This document shows positions 17,830 to 25,652 of a stretch of 55,763 bases of DNA, in pieces. This stretch comes from Agromyces seonyuensis (lineage in GTDB: Bacteria; Actinomycetota; Actinomycetes; Actinomycetales; Microbacteriaceae). Location: contig NZ_WSTA01000017.1 of NCBI RefSeq assembly GCF_009789225.1, positions 1 through 55,763 on the forward strand, written 5' to 3'. The notes below the pieces were generated by a model, which was not told the origin of the DNA, searched no databases, and saw only the letters and a list, made by a program, of their open reading frames with translations. The stretch's first letter is position 1. The number at the start of each line of letters is the position of its first letter. The position numbers were made by a program, and so were the translations under genes.

Positions 17830-19055
17830 CGCACGGCCTCCGTCCGGGTCGCGGCCGGGCCGAATGCCGAGCCGGAACGGCCGACGGGCTCGGCGGGCTT
17901 CGCCGAGGTGTCCTGGTAGGGCGAGCCGCCGGTGACGTTGTCGCCGCGGTTCGCACGCGGACGGGGCTGACGGGGCTCGGCGTCACCGTACTTCGCGGCG
18001 ACCAGCGAGGCGTGGGTCGGCGCGTCGGGCACGTCGGCCGGGCGGCCCTCGGCGAAGCCGGCGCGCAGCGCGGGCAGGATCTCGCCGAGGTGGTCGAGCT
18101 GCTCGAGGACCGTCTTGAGCGGCAGGCCCGCGTGGTCGACGAGGAAGAGCTGGCGCTGGTAGTCGCCGACGTACTCGCGGAAGCCGAGCGTCTTGTCGAT
18201 GACCTCCTGGTGGCTGCCGACGGTGAGCGGGGTCTGCTCGGTGAACTCCTCCATCGTCGGGCCGTGGCCGTAGACGGGGGCGTTGTCGAAGTACGGGCGG
18301 AACGCGTCCTTGGCCGCCTGCGAGGTCTTGCCCATGAAGACCTGGCCGCCGAGGCCGACGATCGCCTGCGCGGCGGTGCCGTGCCCGTAGTGCTCGAAGC
18401 GCTGGCGGTAGAGGGCGATCATGCGCTGCGTGTGCGAGGCGGGCCAGAAGATGTGGTTCGCGAAGAACCCGTCGCCGTAGTAGGCGGCCTGGTCGGCGAC
18501 CTCGGGGGTGCGGATGGAGCCGTGCCACACGAACGGCGGCACGTCGTCGAGGGGTCGCGGCGTCGAGGTGAAGCCCTGCAGCGGGGTGCGGAAGCGGCCC
18601 TCCCAGTCGACGACGTCCTCGCGCCACAGGCGGTGCAGGAGCTCGTAGTTCTCGACGGCGAGGGGCAGGCCCTGACGGATGTCCTTGCCGAACCACGGGT
18701 AGACCGGGCCGGTGTTGCCTCGGCCGAGCATGAGATCGGTGCGACCGCCGGAGACGTGCTGGAGCATCGCGAAGTCCTCGGCGATCTTCACCGGGTCGTT
18801 CGTGGTGATGAGGGTGGTCGCCGTGGTGAGCTGGAGTCGCTCGGTCTGGCCCGCGATGTAGGCGAGGGTCGTCGTCGGCGACGAGGAGAAGAACGGCGGG
18901 TTGTGGTGCTCGCCCAGGGCGAAGACGTCCAGGCCCACCTCCTCGGCGTGCTTCGCGATCGTCGTGATCGCCCGGATGCGCTCCGCCTCGCTGGGCGTGA
19001 CGCCCGTCGTGGGGTCCTCGGTGATGTCCGATACCGAGAAGATTCCGAACTGCAT
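17826..19055 (-). CDS. CE1758-family luciferase-like (LLM) flavin-dependent monooxygenase
   Basis: 409 residues starting MQFGIFSVSDI with AGGAGG 6 bases upstream. TIM-barrel LLM features: GLDVFALGEHHNPPF, LTTATTLITTNDPVKIAEDFAMLQHVSGGRTDLMLGRGN. The C-terminal 60 residues (RQPRPRANRGDNVTGGSPYQ onwards) are polar and likely disordered. Uses FMNH2 and O2 on an unknown substrate, with the reductase encoded directly downstream. A palindrome upstream at 19103-19124 suggests repression, commonly by a MarR-type protein in similar settings; no such regulator is nearby. Confidence 0.92.
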   Translation of the reverse strand: MQFGIFSVSDITEDPTTGVTPSEAERIRAITTIAKHAEEVGLDVFALGEHHNPPFFSSSPTTTLAYIAGQTERLQLTTATTLITTNDPVKIAEDFAMLQHVSGGRTDLMLGRGNTGPVYPWFGKDIRQGLPLAVENYELLHRLWREDVVDWEGRFRTPLQGFTSTPRPLDDVPPFVWHGSIRTPEVADQAAYYGDGFFANHIFWPASHTQRMIALYRQRFEHYGHGTAAQAIVGLGGQVFMGKTSQAAKDAFRPYFDNAPVYGHGPTMEEFTEQTPLTVGSHQEVIDKTLGFREYVGDYQRQLFLVDHAGLPLKTVLEQLDHLGEILPALRAGFAEGRPADVPDAPTHASLVAAKYGDAEPRQPRPRANRGDNVTGGSPYQDTSAKPAEPVGRSGSAFGPAATRTEAVR

Positions 19056-19102
19056 TTTCAGCCTCCTGGGCCAGGGTTGCGGCGAATCGCGTTGCGCGCT
19101 TC

Positions 19103-19124
19103 GTTCAATACGTTTGCATTGAAC
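19103..19124. promoter_or_regulatory. inverted repeat, probable operator of the LLM/FMN reductase pair
   Basis: Arms GTTCAAT (19103-19109) and ATTGAAC (19118-19124) with an 8-base spacer, in an otherwise GC-rich stretch about 50 bases before the start of the LLM gene. Symmetry and A/T content fit a dimeric winged-helix regulator such as MarR; the protein is not encoded close by. Confidence 0.6.
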
Positions 19125-19185
19125 CGAGCGCGGCGCAACTCTATTCCCCGCCGTCGCAGACCTCGCGGACGAATGGCGCACGCAC

Positions 19186-19225
19186 GGGAACGGGGCCCGC
19201 CGCTCACGCGACGGGCCCCGTTCCC
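19186..19225 (-). terminator. hairpin terminator after M28 peptidase gene
   Basis: GGGAACGGGGCCCG (19186-19199) pairs perfectly with CGGGCCCCGTTCCC (19212-19225), 12-base loop, 15 bases after the M28 stop. Confidence 0.85.
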
Positions 19226-19240
19226 GGGATCATCCGGCGA

Positions 19241-20869
19241 TCAGGATGCGTCGCCCGGTCCGTGCGAGTGGTCGTGGCCGAGACCGCCGCCGCCCGGGTT
19301 GTTCACGGTGAGCTCCGGTCCGGCCGGAGTCTTCGGCAGGAAGTCGCCGACCGTGATGCGGTCGCCGCGCACGCCGTTGACCGCCTCGGTCGAGCCGGCG
19401 AACTCGAGCACCGCCGTCCCGACCGCCCCGAGGTTGGTGTAGAGCGCCTTCTTGTCGATGTTCTCGATCGTGTCGCAGGCCTGGTGGTAGCACTGGTCGT
19501 AGGACTCGCCCGCGACGCCGCCCCAGATGGCCGCCTGCTCCTCGGTCTTGACGACCTCGGCGCCGGTGAAGAGCCCGCCCGACGGGATGCCCGCCAGGAT
19601 GAACGCCTCGTAGTCGCTGCGGCCGCTGAACTCGGCGTCGTCGTAGGGCACCTTCAGCGCGGTGTAGTACCGCTCGAAGAGGTCCTCGATCGCCGTCGAG
19701 CCCGCCGGCACGTCCACCGGGGCCGGCCAGCTCGACTGGTCCGCGTCGTACACCATCTGGATGTAGTTCGGCGAGGCGACCATGTCGAAGTTCAGGTAGA
19801 GCGCGATCTTGTCGAGCTCGGCCTGGGTCCGGCTGTCGACCCACGCCTGGGATCCGAGGAGGCCGTCCTCCTCTGCGCCCCACCACGCGAAGCGGACGGT
19901 GTTCTGCGGCTTGAGCTTGCCGATCTTCTGGGCGATCTCGAGCAGCGCGGCGCTGCCGCTGCCGTTGTCGTTGATACCCGGCCCCGCCGAGACGGAGTCC
20001 AGGTGCGCACCGGCCATCACGACGTTGTTCGGGTTCCTGCCCGGCAGTTCCGCGATGACATTGGTCTGCGGCCGCTGCTCCGGCTCCGGCGTCACGACGG
20101 TCGCGGTCGAGCCGGCGGCGGCGAGGGCCTCGCCCGCCGCATAGCTCGCGCCGACGACGGGGATCTCGAGCGGTTCCGTGTTGACGCCGAAGAGCGTGCC
20201 GAGCAGGACGCCCGAGCGCTCGGGCGTGTTGCCCTGGTTGAACTCGATGACCGCCTCCGCGCCCGCGGCCTGCGCGTTCTGCGCCTTGACGCCGAACTCG
20301 CACGTGCCGCGCTGGATGAGGGCGATCTGGGATCCCGGCGCGTCGAAGCCGAGCCCCGCGAAGTCCTCGGGCTCGCAGCCGCTCGTGACCGCCGTGGAGT
20401 TCGGCTGGCCCAGCACGACGTCGACGGGGATGACGATCCCCTCCACGGTGCCGTAGCCGGTGCCGGTCATCGACTCGCTCTCGTGCGTCGCCGGAGCCGG
20501 GGCGAGCTGAGTGAGCGTCGACGGCCCGTTGTAGGTGTAGTCGAAGGTGTGCGTCGACACCTTCCACCCGGCCGCCTTCATGACCTTCTGGACGTAGGCT
20601 GCGCTCGCGTCGTAGCCGGGCAGCCCGGCGGCGCGGTTGCCGCCGTTGGCATCGGCGATCTTCTGGAACTCCTGGAGATGGCCGATCACGCCGTTCGCGC
20701 TCACGCACGAGAGCAGCTTCGAGACGGAATCGGTGGAGCGGACGTCGCACGCTTTCGAGGAGGGTGCGGCGATCGCGGCGCCCGTGGGCACCGAGGCCAG
20801 TGCGAGGACCGCGACGGATGCGGTCGCCAGCAGCTTGGCCCGACGGGGAAGGGGTGCAGATCTGGACAT
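19241..20869 (-). CDS. secreted M28-family aminopeptidase with PA domain
   Basis: 542 residues. N-terminal signal peptide: basic PRRAKLL, hydrophobic core, cleavage likely after AIAAPS. Residues about 140-265 form a protease-associated (PA) domain. Zinc ligands of an M28 di-zinc peptidase are visible in VVMAGAHLDSV, GINDNGSGSA, FAWWGAEEDGLLGS (catalytic and metal Glu), LNFDMVASPN and CYHQACDT. It would release N-terminal amino acids from peptides outside the cell. The last 15 residues end in GHDHSHG, a small His-rich tail. SD GGAGAGAG precedes ATG 20869. Confidence 0.94.
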   Translation of the reverse strand: MSRSAPLPRRAKLLATASVAVLALASVPTGAAIAAPSSKACDVRSTDSVSKLLSCVSANGVIGHLQEFQKIADANGGNRAAGLPGYDASAAYVQKVMKAAGWKVSTHTFDYTYNGPSTLTQLAPAPATHESESMTGTGYGTVEGIVIPVDVVLGQPNSTAVTSGCEPEDFAGLGFDAPGSQIALIQRGTCEFGVKAQNAQAAGAEAVIEFNQGNTPERSGVLLGTLFGVNTEPLEIPVVGASYAAGEALAAAGSTATVVTPEPEQRPQTNVIAELPGRNPNNVVMAGAHLDSVSAGPGINDNGSGSAALLEIAQKIGKLKPQNTVRFAWWGAEEDGLLGSQAWVDSRTQAELDKIALYLNFDMVASPNYIQMVYDADQSSWPAPVDVPAGSTAIEDLFERYYTALKVPYDDAEFSGRSDYEAFILAGIPSGGLFTGAEVVKTEEQAAIWGGVAGESYDQCYHQACDTIENIDKKALYTNLGAVGTAVLEFAGSTEAVNGVRGDRITVGDFLPKTPAGPELTVNNPGGGGLGHDHSHGPGDAS

Positions 20870-20914
20870 CTCTCTCCGTTCCGAGCGAGTCTCCGACGAC
20901 GCGCTCGGGAGGCG

Positions 20915-20938
20915 ACGCTAGCCCTGAGCCATCCTCAG
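20915..20938 (-). promoter_or_regulatory. M28 peptidase promoter region with small inverted repeat
   Basis: Minus-strand TAGCGT at 20915-20920 is a plausible -10; CTGAG (20924-20928) and CTCAG (20934-20938) form an inverted repeat immediately upstream of it. Confidence 0.35.
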
Positions 20939-20970
20939 TACCAGGGTTGACCTTCGGATGCCTTCCGGCT

Positions 20971-20998
20971 ATGAACGGGCTGAATTCCGGCCGTTCAT
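20971..20998 (-). terminator. hairpin downstream of sixA-like gene
   Basis: ATGAACGG (20971-20978) pairs with CCGTTCAT (20991-20998); it sits 11 bases after the SixA-like stop. Its modest A/T content means it could instead be an operator for the M28 gene. Confidence 0.5.
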
Positions 20999-21008
20999 GA
21001 AGGGACTC

Positions 21009-21494
21009 TCATCGATCGCCCGGAACCGAGAGTCGGGCGAGTTCCCCCGTGCCCTCGACGACCTCCGCCCAATCGCCGACGTCGAGCACGAGTTCCGCGA
21101 CGGCGCAGGTCGGCAGTTCGAGCCATTCGCCGCAGAGCTCCGACACCGCCTCGCTCATGCCGGGGTTGTGGCCGACGAGCATCGCCGATTCCGCCTCCGA
21201 CGGCAGTCCCGCGGCGACCGAGAGGATGCCCCGCGACGACGCCCCGTAGAGCGAGCGCTTCTCCACCACGAGCCCGTCGAGCCCGAGCGCGCCGGCGATC
21301 GCCGCGGCGGTCGTGCGCGCCCGCAGCGCCGTGCTCGTCAGGATGACGTCGGGTCGGACGTGACGCTCGGCGAGTCGGAGCCCCATCGCCGGAGCGTCCC
21401 GTTGGCCGCGCGCGTCGAGGGGTCGATCATGGTCCGCGAGCCCCGGGTCGCCCCAGTCGCTCTTGGCGTGCCGCACGAGGAAGAGCGTCTTCAT
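21009..21494 (-). CDS. SixA-type histidine phosphatase
   Basis: 161 residues, the short form of the branch-1 histidine phosphatases. LFLVRHAKSDWGD has the RHA/G signature with the nucleophile His near residue 8; STALRARTTAAAI and MLVGHNPGMSE give the second Arg and His. SixA of E. coli acts on phospho-histidine in signalling proteins; for this protein the target is unknown. It diverges from the GT2 gene, sharing an 83-base intergenic region. Confidence 0.9.
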   Translation of the reverse strand: MKTLFLVRHAKSDWGDPGLADHDRPLDARGQRDAPAMGLRLAERHVRPDVILTSTALRARTTAAAIAGALGLDGLVVEKRSLYGASSRGILSVAAGLPSEAESAMLVGHNPGMSEAVSELCGEWLELPTCAVAELVLDVGDWAEVVEGTGELARLSVPGDR

Positions 21495-21563
21495 GCGGCC
21501 ATGCTGCCAGCCGGGTCCGCACGAGCGCGAGGCCTCCGCACCGTCCGGGACGTGCGTCGCCCA

Positions 21564-21569
21564 TAGACT
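21564..21569 (+). promoter_or_regulatory. -10 box of GT2 gene, leaderless
   Basis: TAGACT ends 8 bases before ATG 21578, with no SD in between. Confidence 0.5.
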
Positions 21570-21577
21570 CGCACGCG

Positions 21578-22327
21578 ATGAGCACGATCGCGATCGTCAT
21601 TCCCAGCCTGAACGATGCCGAGTTCCTCGAGCGCTGCCTGCGCGCCATCGCCCTGCAGACGCGCGCCCCGGACGAGATCATCGTCGTCGACAACGGCTCG
21701 ACGGACACGACCGCCGAGGTCGCCCGCGCCGGCGGCGCCCGCGTCGTCGACGAGCCGCGGCGCGGCATCTGGCCGGCCTCCAGCGCCGGCTTCGACGCCG
21801 CCACGAGCGACTACCTCGCCCGACTGGACGCGGACTCGCTGCCCGCGCAGGGCTGGCTCGCCGAACTCGAACGGCGCATGGACGCCGAGGACTCGCCGAC
21901 CGTCGTCACGGACTCGGGCGTCTTCTACGGCAACGGGCCGATCGTGCGATGGCTCGGCACGAACGTCTACCTCGGGGGCTATTTCTGGTTCTGCGGCCTC
22001 CTCCTCGGACATCCGCCGGTCTTCGGCTCGAACTTCGGGCTGCGCCGCGACGCCTGGCTCGAGCTCCGCGACGTCGTGCACCGCGACCGCGCCGACCTGC
22101 ACGACGACCTCGACCTGGCGTGGATGCTGCGCCCGGGCATGGACGTCGTCCGCGATCGCGATCTCGTCGTCGGCATCTCGGCGCGGCCGTTCGACACCTG
22201 GCCGGGCTTCCTCCGGCGGGTGCGCATGGCCTTCCACACCCTCGCCGTCCTCCAGCGCGCCTGGCCGCTGCACCGCCGCGCCCGCGAGCGCCGCGGGGCC
22301 GCGCCGTGGCGCGCTAGCGGGCGGTGA
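21578..22327 (+). CDS. family 2 glycosyltransferase
   Basis: 249 residues. GT-A fold: IAIVIPSLNDAEFLERCL, DEIIVVDNGSTDTT and the metal-binding DxD in ARLDADSLPAQG, with FGSNFGLRRDAW and DDLDLAWML as the acceptor/catalytic region. There is no clear transmembrane anchor, although YFWFCGLLLG is hydrophobic. Probably adds a sugar to a lipid or wall precursor; donor unknown. Its 3' end overlaps the opposing hydrolase gene by 14 bases. Confidence 0.9.
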   Translation: MSTIAIVIPSLNDAEFLERCLRAIALQTRAPDEIIVVDNGSTDTTAEVARAGGARVVDEPRRGIWPASSAGFDAATSDYLARLDADSLPAQGWLAELERRMDAEDSPTVVTDSGVFYGNGPIVRWLGTNVYLGGYFWFCGLLLGHPPVFGSNFGLRRDAWLELRDVVHRDRADLHDDLDLAWMLRPGMDVVRDRDLVVGISARPFDTWPGFLRRVRMAFHTLAVLQRAWPLHRRARERRGAAPWRASGR

Positions 22328-23246
22328 CGTCCGCGTCCGAGGCGTAGAGCGCCAGCAGGTCCCGCACGAGCTGGTGCGGGGTCGTCTCGCACGGCGAGTG
22401 CCCCGTCGGGTAGACCGCGAGGTCCGCGCCGATCGATCTCGCGTACGCCTCGTGGTCGGAGATCGGCCAGAGATCGTGCTCGCCGACCGCGACGAGCTTG
22501 GGGATGCGCGCCGCCCGCACCGCATCGCGGAGATCCGGCGTCCGCATCATCAGCCCGATGATGTCGTCGACGCTCGCCCGCCTCGTGAGGTCGAACCGCT
22601 CGCGCACGAACCGCAGCCGCCCCGGCGGCACCTTGTTGAGGTTGTTGCGCACGCCCCAGAGCATCAGCGCGGCCCCCTGGTGCGGGGTCGTGAAGCGGCT
22701 GAGCGGTCCGATCGTCTTCACGCCGCGGAAGGCCTGCCCCGGCAGCGGCGGCGAGCTCAGCAGCGTGAGGCTCGCGAAGCGTCGCGGCCGGCGGAGGAGC
22801 GCGAGCTGGGCGAGCGTGCCGGCGAAGGAGAGCCCGAGCACGTGCACCGGCCGGCGCTCCGTTCCCGGCACGTCGCCGTCGTCGAGCACTGCGAGGAGGT
22901 CGTCGAGGAACAGCCGTTCGTCGTAGGACTCCCTGCCGAGGCGTTCGGGACCGGCTTCGGCCGACTCGTACTGGCCGGCGAGATCGAAGGATTCCACGCG
23001 GTAGCCGGCAGCCGCCAGCAGCGGCAGCATCAGGAGGAAGTCCTCCTTCGAGCCGGTGGCGCCGGGCACGAGCAGCACCCGTTGCCCGTTCTCCGGCCCG
23101 TGCTCGATGCGCGCGAGCGGACCGCTCGGCGCCTCGAAGAACGAGCGCCGCGTCCCCGCGGGGAGCGCGCGCCAATCCAGATCGGGGATCCCGGCATCCA
23201 GTTCTGCCGGCCCGTTCGCACCTCGGAGCGATTCGTGCGCCGTCAC
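22314..23246 (-). CDS. alpha/beta-fold hydrolase with GxSxA elbow
   Basis: 310 residues from GTG 23246; the open frame runs on upstream through the thioredoxin region, which belongs to the other strand. Features of the fold: VLLVPGATGSKEDFL (oxyanion loop), the nucleophile elbow HVLGLSFAGTLA, acid in AVGEHDLWPI and the catalytic His in PTGHSPCETTP. The usual GxSxG is GLSFA here, one residue off the consensus. Substrate unknown. Convergent with the GT2 gene. Confidence 0.85.
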   Translation of the reverse strand: MTAHESLRGANGPAELDAGIPDLDWRALPAGTRRSFFEAPSGPLARIEHGPENGQRVLLVPGATGSKEDFLLMLPLLAAAGYRVESFDLAGQYESAEAGPERLGRESYDERLFLDDLLAVLDDGDVPGTERRPVHVLGLSFAGTLAQLALLRRPRRFASLTLLSSPPLPGQAFRGVKTIGPLSRFTTPHQGAALMLWGVRNNLNKVPPGRLRFVRERFDLTRRASVDDIIGLMMRTPDLRDAVRAARIPKLVAVGEHDLWPISDHEAYARSIGADLAVYPTGHSPCETTPHQLVRDLLALYASDADVTAR

Positions 23247-23375
23247 GGGGACACGATAGCGAGCGTGCGCGCCGACGTCTTCCGCACTCGCCCGGATGCC
23301 CGCTCGAGGGTGGCCGGACTGTTCGCTTTCAGCGTCCGCATCGCCGAACCTGGCCGAGCTCACGGAGAACGGCCG

Positions 23376-23381
23376 TACGCT
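23376..23381 (+). promoter_or_regulatory. -10 box of thioredoxin gene, leaderless
   Basis: TACGCT ends 6 bases before ATG 23388. Confidence 0.5.
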
Positions 23382-23387
23382 GGGGCA

Positions 23388-23783
23388 ATGGCCACCGTCG
23401 CATTGACCCTGGACGACTTCGAGCAGACGATCCTCGAGGGCGGAACCGTCTTCGTCGACTTCTGGGCCGCCTGGTGCGGACCGTGCCTCATGTTCGCACC
23501 CCACTACGAGGCCGCGAGCGAGGAGCACCCGGACGTGGTGTTCGCCAAGGTCGACACCGAGGCGCAGCAGCAGCTCGCCGCCGCGATGAACATCACCTCG
23601 ATCCCGACGATCATGGCGTTCCGCGACGGCATCGGCGTCTTCGCGCAGGCCGGGGCCCTGCCCAAGCCCGTCCTCGACGACCTGATCACGCAGGTCAAGG
23701 CGCTCGACATGGACCAGGTCCGCGCGCAGCTCTCCGCCGCCGAGGCGGCCGAGGAAGCGGCCACGCCGGTCGACGCCTCCTGA
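23388..23783 (+). CDS. thioredoxin
   Basis: 131 residues. FVDFWAAWCGPCLMFAPHY holds the canonical WCGPC redox centre (about residues 28-32) and ITSIPTIMAF the cis-Pro loop. Cytosolic protein-disulfide reductase. The C-terminus has a 20-residue Ala/Glu-rich helix (VRAQLSAAEAAEEAA) beyond the thioredoxin fold, making the protein longer than the usual ~108 residues. Probably leaderless. Confidence 0.95.
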   Translation: MATVALTLDDFEQTILEGGTVFVDFWAAWCGPCLMFAPHYEAASEEHPDVVFAKVDTEAQQQLAAAMNITSIPTIMAFRDGIGVFAQAGALPKPVLDDLITQVKALDMDQVRAQLSAAEAAEEAATPVDAS

Positions 23784-23853
23784 TCCGAAGCGCCCGTTCG
23801 ACGCAGTCGGAACCCACCGCGCGGCGCTATCGCCCCGCCGATCCCCGGCACTA

Positions 23854-23859
23854 CGGTGT
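23854..23859 (+). promoter_or_regulatory. -10 box of SHOCT-domain gene
   Basis: TACGGT; expected start near 23866 leaves a leader of about 40 bases containing AGGGGG before GTG 23905, which supports that start over an upstream GTG at 23863. Confidence 0.45.
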
Positions 23860-23904
23860 GGCGTGGGGGCCGCGAACGACGGACCCCCGATCGAGGGGGA
23901 AATC

Positions 23905-24288
23905 GTGTTCGAGTCGCTGTGGGACTGGTTCTGGCTGATGATCTGGATCTTCATCGAGATCGCGTATCTGTTCGCGATCATCTGGATCATCATCGACGTG
24001 TTCCGCGATCACAGCCTCGGCGGCTGGGGCAAGGCGGGGTGGCTGCTCTTCCTCATCGTCGTGCCCGTCATCGCGGGCCTGGTGTACCTCATCGCCCGAG
24101 GCCAGGGCATGGCCGAGCGCTCGCAGAGCCGTCGCAGCGCGGTGTACGAGGACGACGACTACCGACCGCGGCCCGCGGCGAATCCGACCGAGGAGATCGC
24201 CAAGGCCCAAGAGCTGCTGAGCAGCGGCGTCATCACCCAGGGCGAGTTCGAGGCGATCAAGAGCAAGGCCCTCACCGGGCGCTACTGA
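23905..24288 (+). CDS. PLDc_N/SHOCT domain membrane protein
   Basis: 127 residues. Two transmembrane helices (LMIWIFIEIAYLFAIIWIII and WLLFLIVVPVIAGLVYLIA) with the loop DVFRDHSLGGWGKAGW are the phospholipase-D-nuclease N-terminal (cardiolipin-synthase N-terminal-like) module; the last 30 residues (EEIAKAQELLSSGVITQGEF) are a SHOCT motif, a short oligomerisation element. No catalytic residues. Such proteins are common and functionally unassigned. Start chosen by the SD at 23895-23900. Confidence 0.85.
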   Translation: MFESLWDWFWLMIWIFIEIAYLFAIIWIIIDVFRDHSLGGWGKAGWLLFLIVVPVIAGLVYLIARGQGMAERSQSRRSAVYEDDDYRPRPAANPTEEIAKAQELLSSGVITQGEFEAIKSKALTGRY

Positions 24289-24306
24289 CCCGCCGGCCGG
24301 CCGCTG

Positions 24307-24963
24307 TCAGCGGCAGCCCGGGGCGAGCGAGCTCAGCGCGCGCTCGTCCTCGGGCGCGATCGTGAGGCCGTACTCGACGAGCACGGCCTCGAACCGGTCC
24401 GCGTACGCGCAGACGTAGGCGTCGCCGGGCAACCACTCCCCCGGTCCCGAGTCGGACTTGGCGTTGTTCGCCGGGCCGTCGACCGCGAGCAGGTTCTCGG
24501 GATCGTTCGCGAAGCGCTCGCGAAGGCCTTCGTCCCACTCGTCGGCGCCGTGCCGCCACGCGTAGGACAGCGGCACGACGTGGTCGATCTGTACGGCGGC
24601 CGAGGTGTCGACGCCGCGCGCGAAGGCGATCTGCGAGCCGGTGTACGGGTCGTCGAGAATCCCCGTGAGCACGGTGCACCCGTCCCCGTCGAGAGTGATC
24701 GACGCGAGATCGCGGGCGAGCACGTCGTTGCGGGCGTCGCAGCCGTTGCCGTCGGGATCGAGCCATCCGTGGCCGAACAGATCCCGTTCGTAGTCGCGGC
24801 CGTCGCCGCCGGCATCCACCACGGGGCCGTCGCCCGGATCGGCGCCGCTCGAACCGTCGGGTTCGGCGAGCAGGTACCAGGCGAGGAGCACGAGGATCGC
24901 CAGCGCGATGGTGGTCAGGGCGGAGCGCGCGCTCGTGCGCGCGGTTCGGCGTCGGGTTCGCAC
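24307..24963 (-). CDS. membrane-anchored or secreted HNH endonuclease family protein
   Basis: 218 residues from GTG 24963, preceded at 6 bases by TAGCCT. The N-terminus is Arg-rich then a hydrophobic helix (ALTTIALAILVLLAWYLLA), so it is exported or anchored. The nuclease centre is VQIDHVVPLSYAWRHGA with NDPENLLAVDGPANNAKSD downstream, the GmrSD/DUF1524-like H-N-H arrangement. Extracellular nucleases of this type are widespread in actinobacteria and probably serve nutrient DNA use. Four cysteines (GCD, GCTV, VCAY, PGCR) could form disulfides outside the cell. Confidence 0.88.
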   Translation of the reverse strand: MRTRRRTARTSARSALTTIALAILVLLAWYLLAEPDGSSGADPGDGPVVDAGGDGRDYERDLFGHGWLDPDGNGCDARNDVLARDLASITLDGDGCTVLTGILDDPYTGSQIAFARGVDTSAAVQIDHVVPLSYAWRHGADEWDEGLRERFANDPENLLAVDGPANNAKSDSGPGEWLPGDAYVCAYADRFEAVLVEYGLTIAPEDERALSSLAPGCR

Positions 24964-25019
24964 CGGGCGAGGCTATCGGCCGCGCGCGGCTCGGCGCGAA
25001 CCGACGCGCTCAGGCGCGC

Positions 25020-25634
25020 TCAGGCGGGGTCGAGCGCGTCCAGGTCGTCGAGCCCCGAGAGGTCGAGGTCGAGCCCGTAGGGCTGCTGGTCGCCCGTGAT
25101 GCGCACCGGGACGCGGACGTAGCGCCCCTGCTGCGCGAGCGCGTCGAGCTGCTCGCGACGGCGCTCGTCGGCGGCGGGCTGCAGGTACCCGCCCTGGCGC
25201 GGCTTGCCGCCGCCCTCGAGGACGACGCCGACGCGGTAGCGGGGGCTGAGCCAGCGCCGGGAGCGCGGCACGAGCACGGCGTGCTGCGACGGACCGGCCG
25301 CGATGCGGGCGAGGTCGATCTTCGACTGCCGACGCTGCACGTCGACCGGCACGAGCGTCTGCAGCTCCCGGTCGACCGCCGCGGGCGCGTCGACGAGCTC
25401 GGCGTGCTCGAGGCTCTCGAACGAGCCCCACCGGTCGGGATTGCGCGCGGGATCGGGCCGGAGGACGACGACGAGGACCCAGATCACGACCGCGACGAGC
25501 AGCGCGTTGTACGCCCAGAAGAGGGGCGCGGGCCCGTCGGGCCGGACGACCCCGGTGCCGAGGGCGAGCACGAGGAGCACGAGGAACGGGAGTGGCTCCC
25601 AGCGAAGCAGGGGGACGCGTCGGGGGGCGCTCAT
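25020..25634 (-). CDS. hypothetical membrane protein
   Basis: 204 residues, not recognised. Two hydrophobic segments near the N-terminus (FLVLLVLALGTGVV and YNALLVAVVIWVLVVVL) are followed by about 145 polar residues rich in Arg, Leu and Asp, probably cytosolic, with QRRQSKIDLARIA and a C-terminal YGLDLDLSGLDDLDALDPA tail. TACCCT lies 7 bases before ATG 25634, suggesting a leaderless mRNA. No catalytic motif seen. Eighteen bases separate it from the EamA gene upstream on the same strand. Confidence 0.7.
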   Translation of the reverse strand: MSAPRRVPLLRWEPLPFLVLLVLALGTGVVRPDGPAPLFWAYNALLVAVVIWVLVVVLRPDPARNPDRWGSFESLEHAELVDAPAAVDRELQTLVPVDVQRRQSKIDLARIAAGPSQHAVLVPRSRRWLSPRYRVGVVLEGGGKPRQGGYLQPAADERRREQLDALAQQGRYVRVPVRITGDQQPYGLDLDLSGLDDLDALDPA

Positions 25635-25652
25635 ACGCTCCAGGGTATCCGT

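Noticed and set aside
24300-24314. GCCGCTG-T-CAGCGGC palindrome as terminator
   Set aside because: Loop of one base cannot form as RNA and the site overlaps the HNH stop codon; a chance palindrome in GC-rich DNA is more likely.
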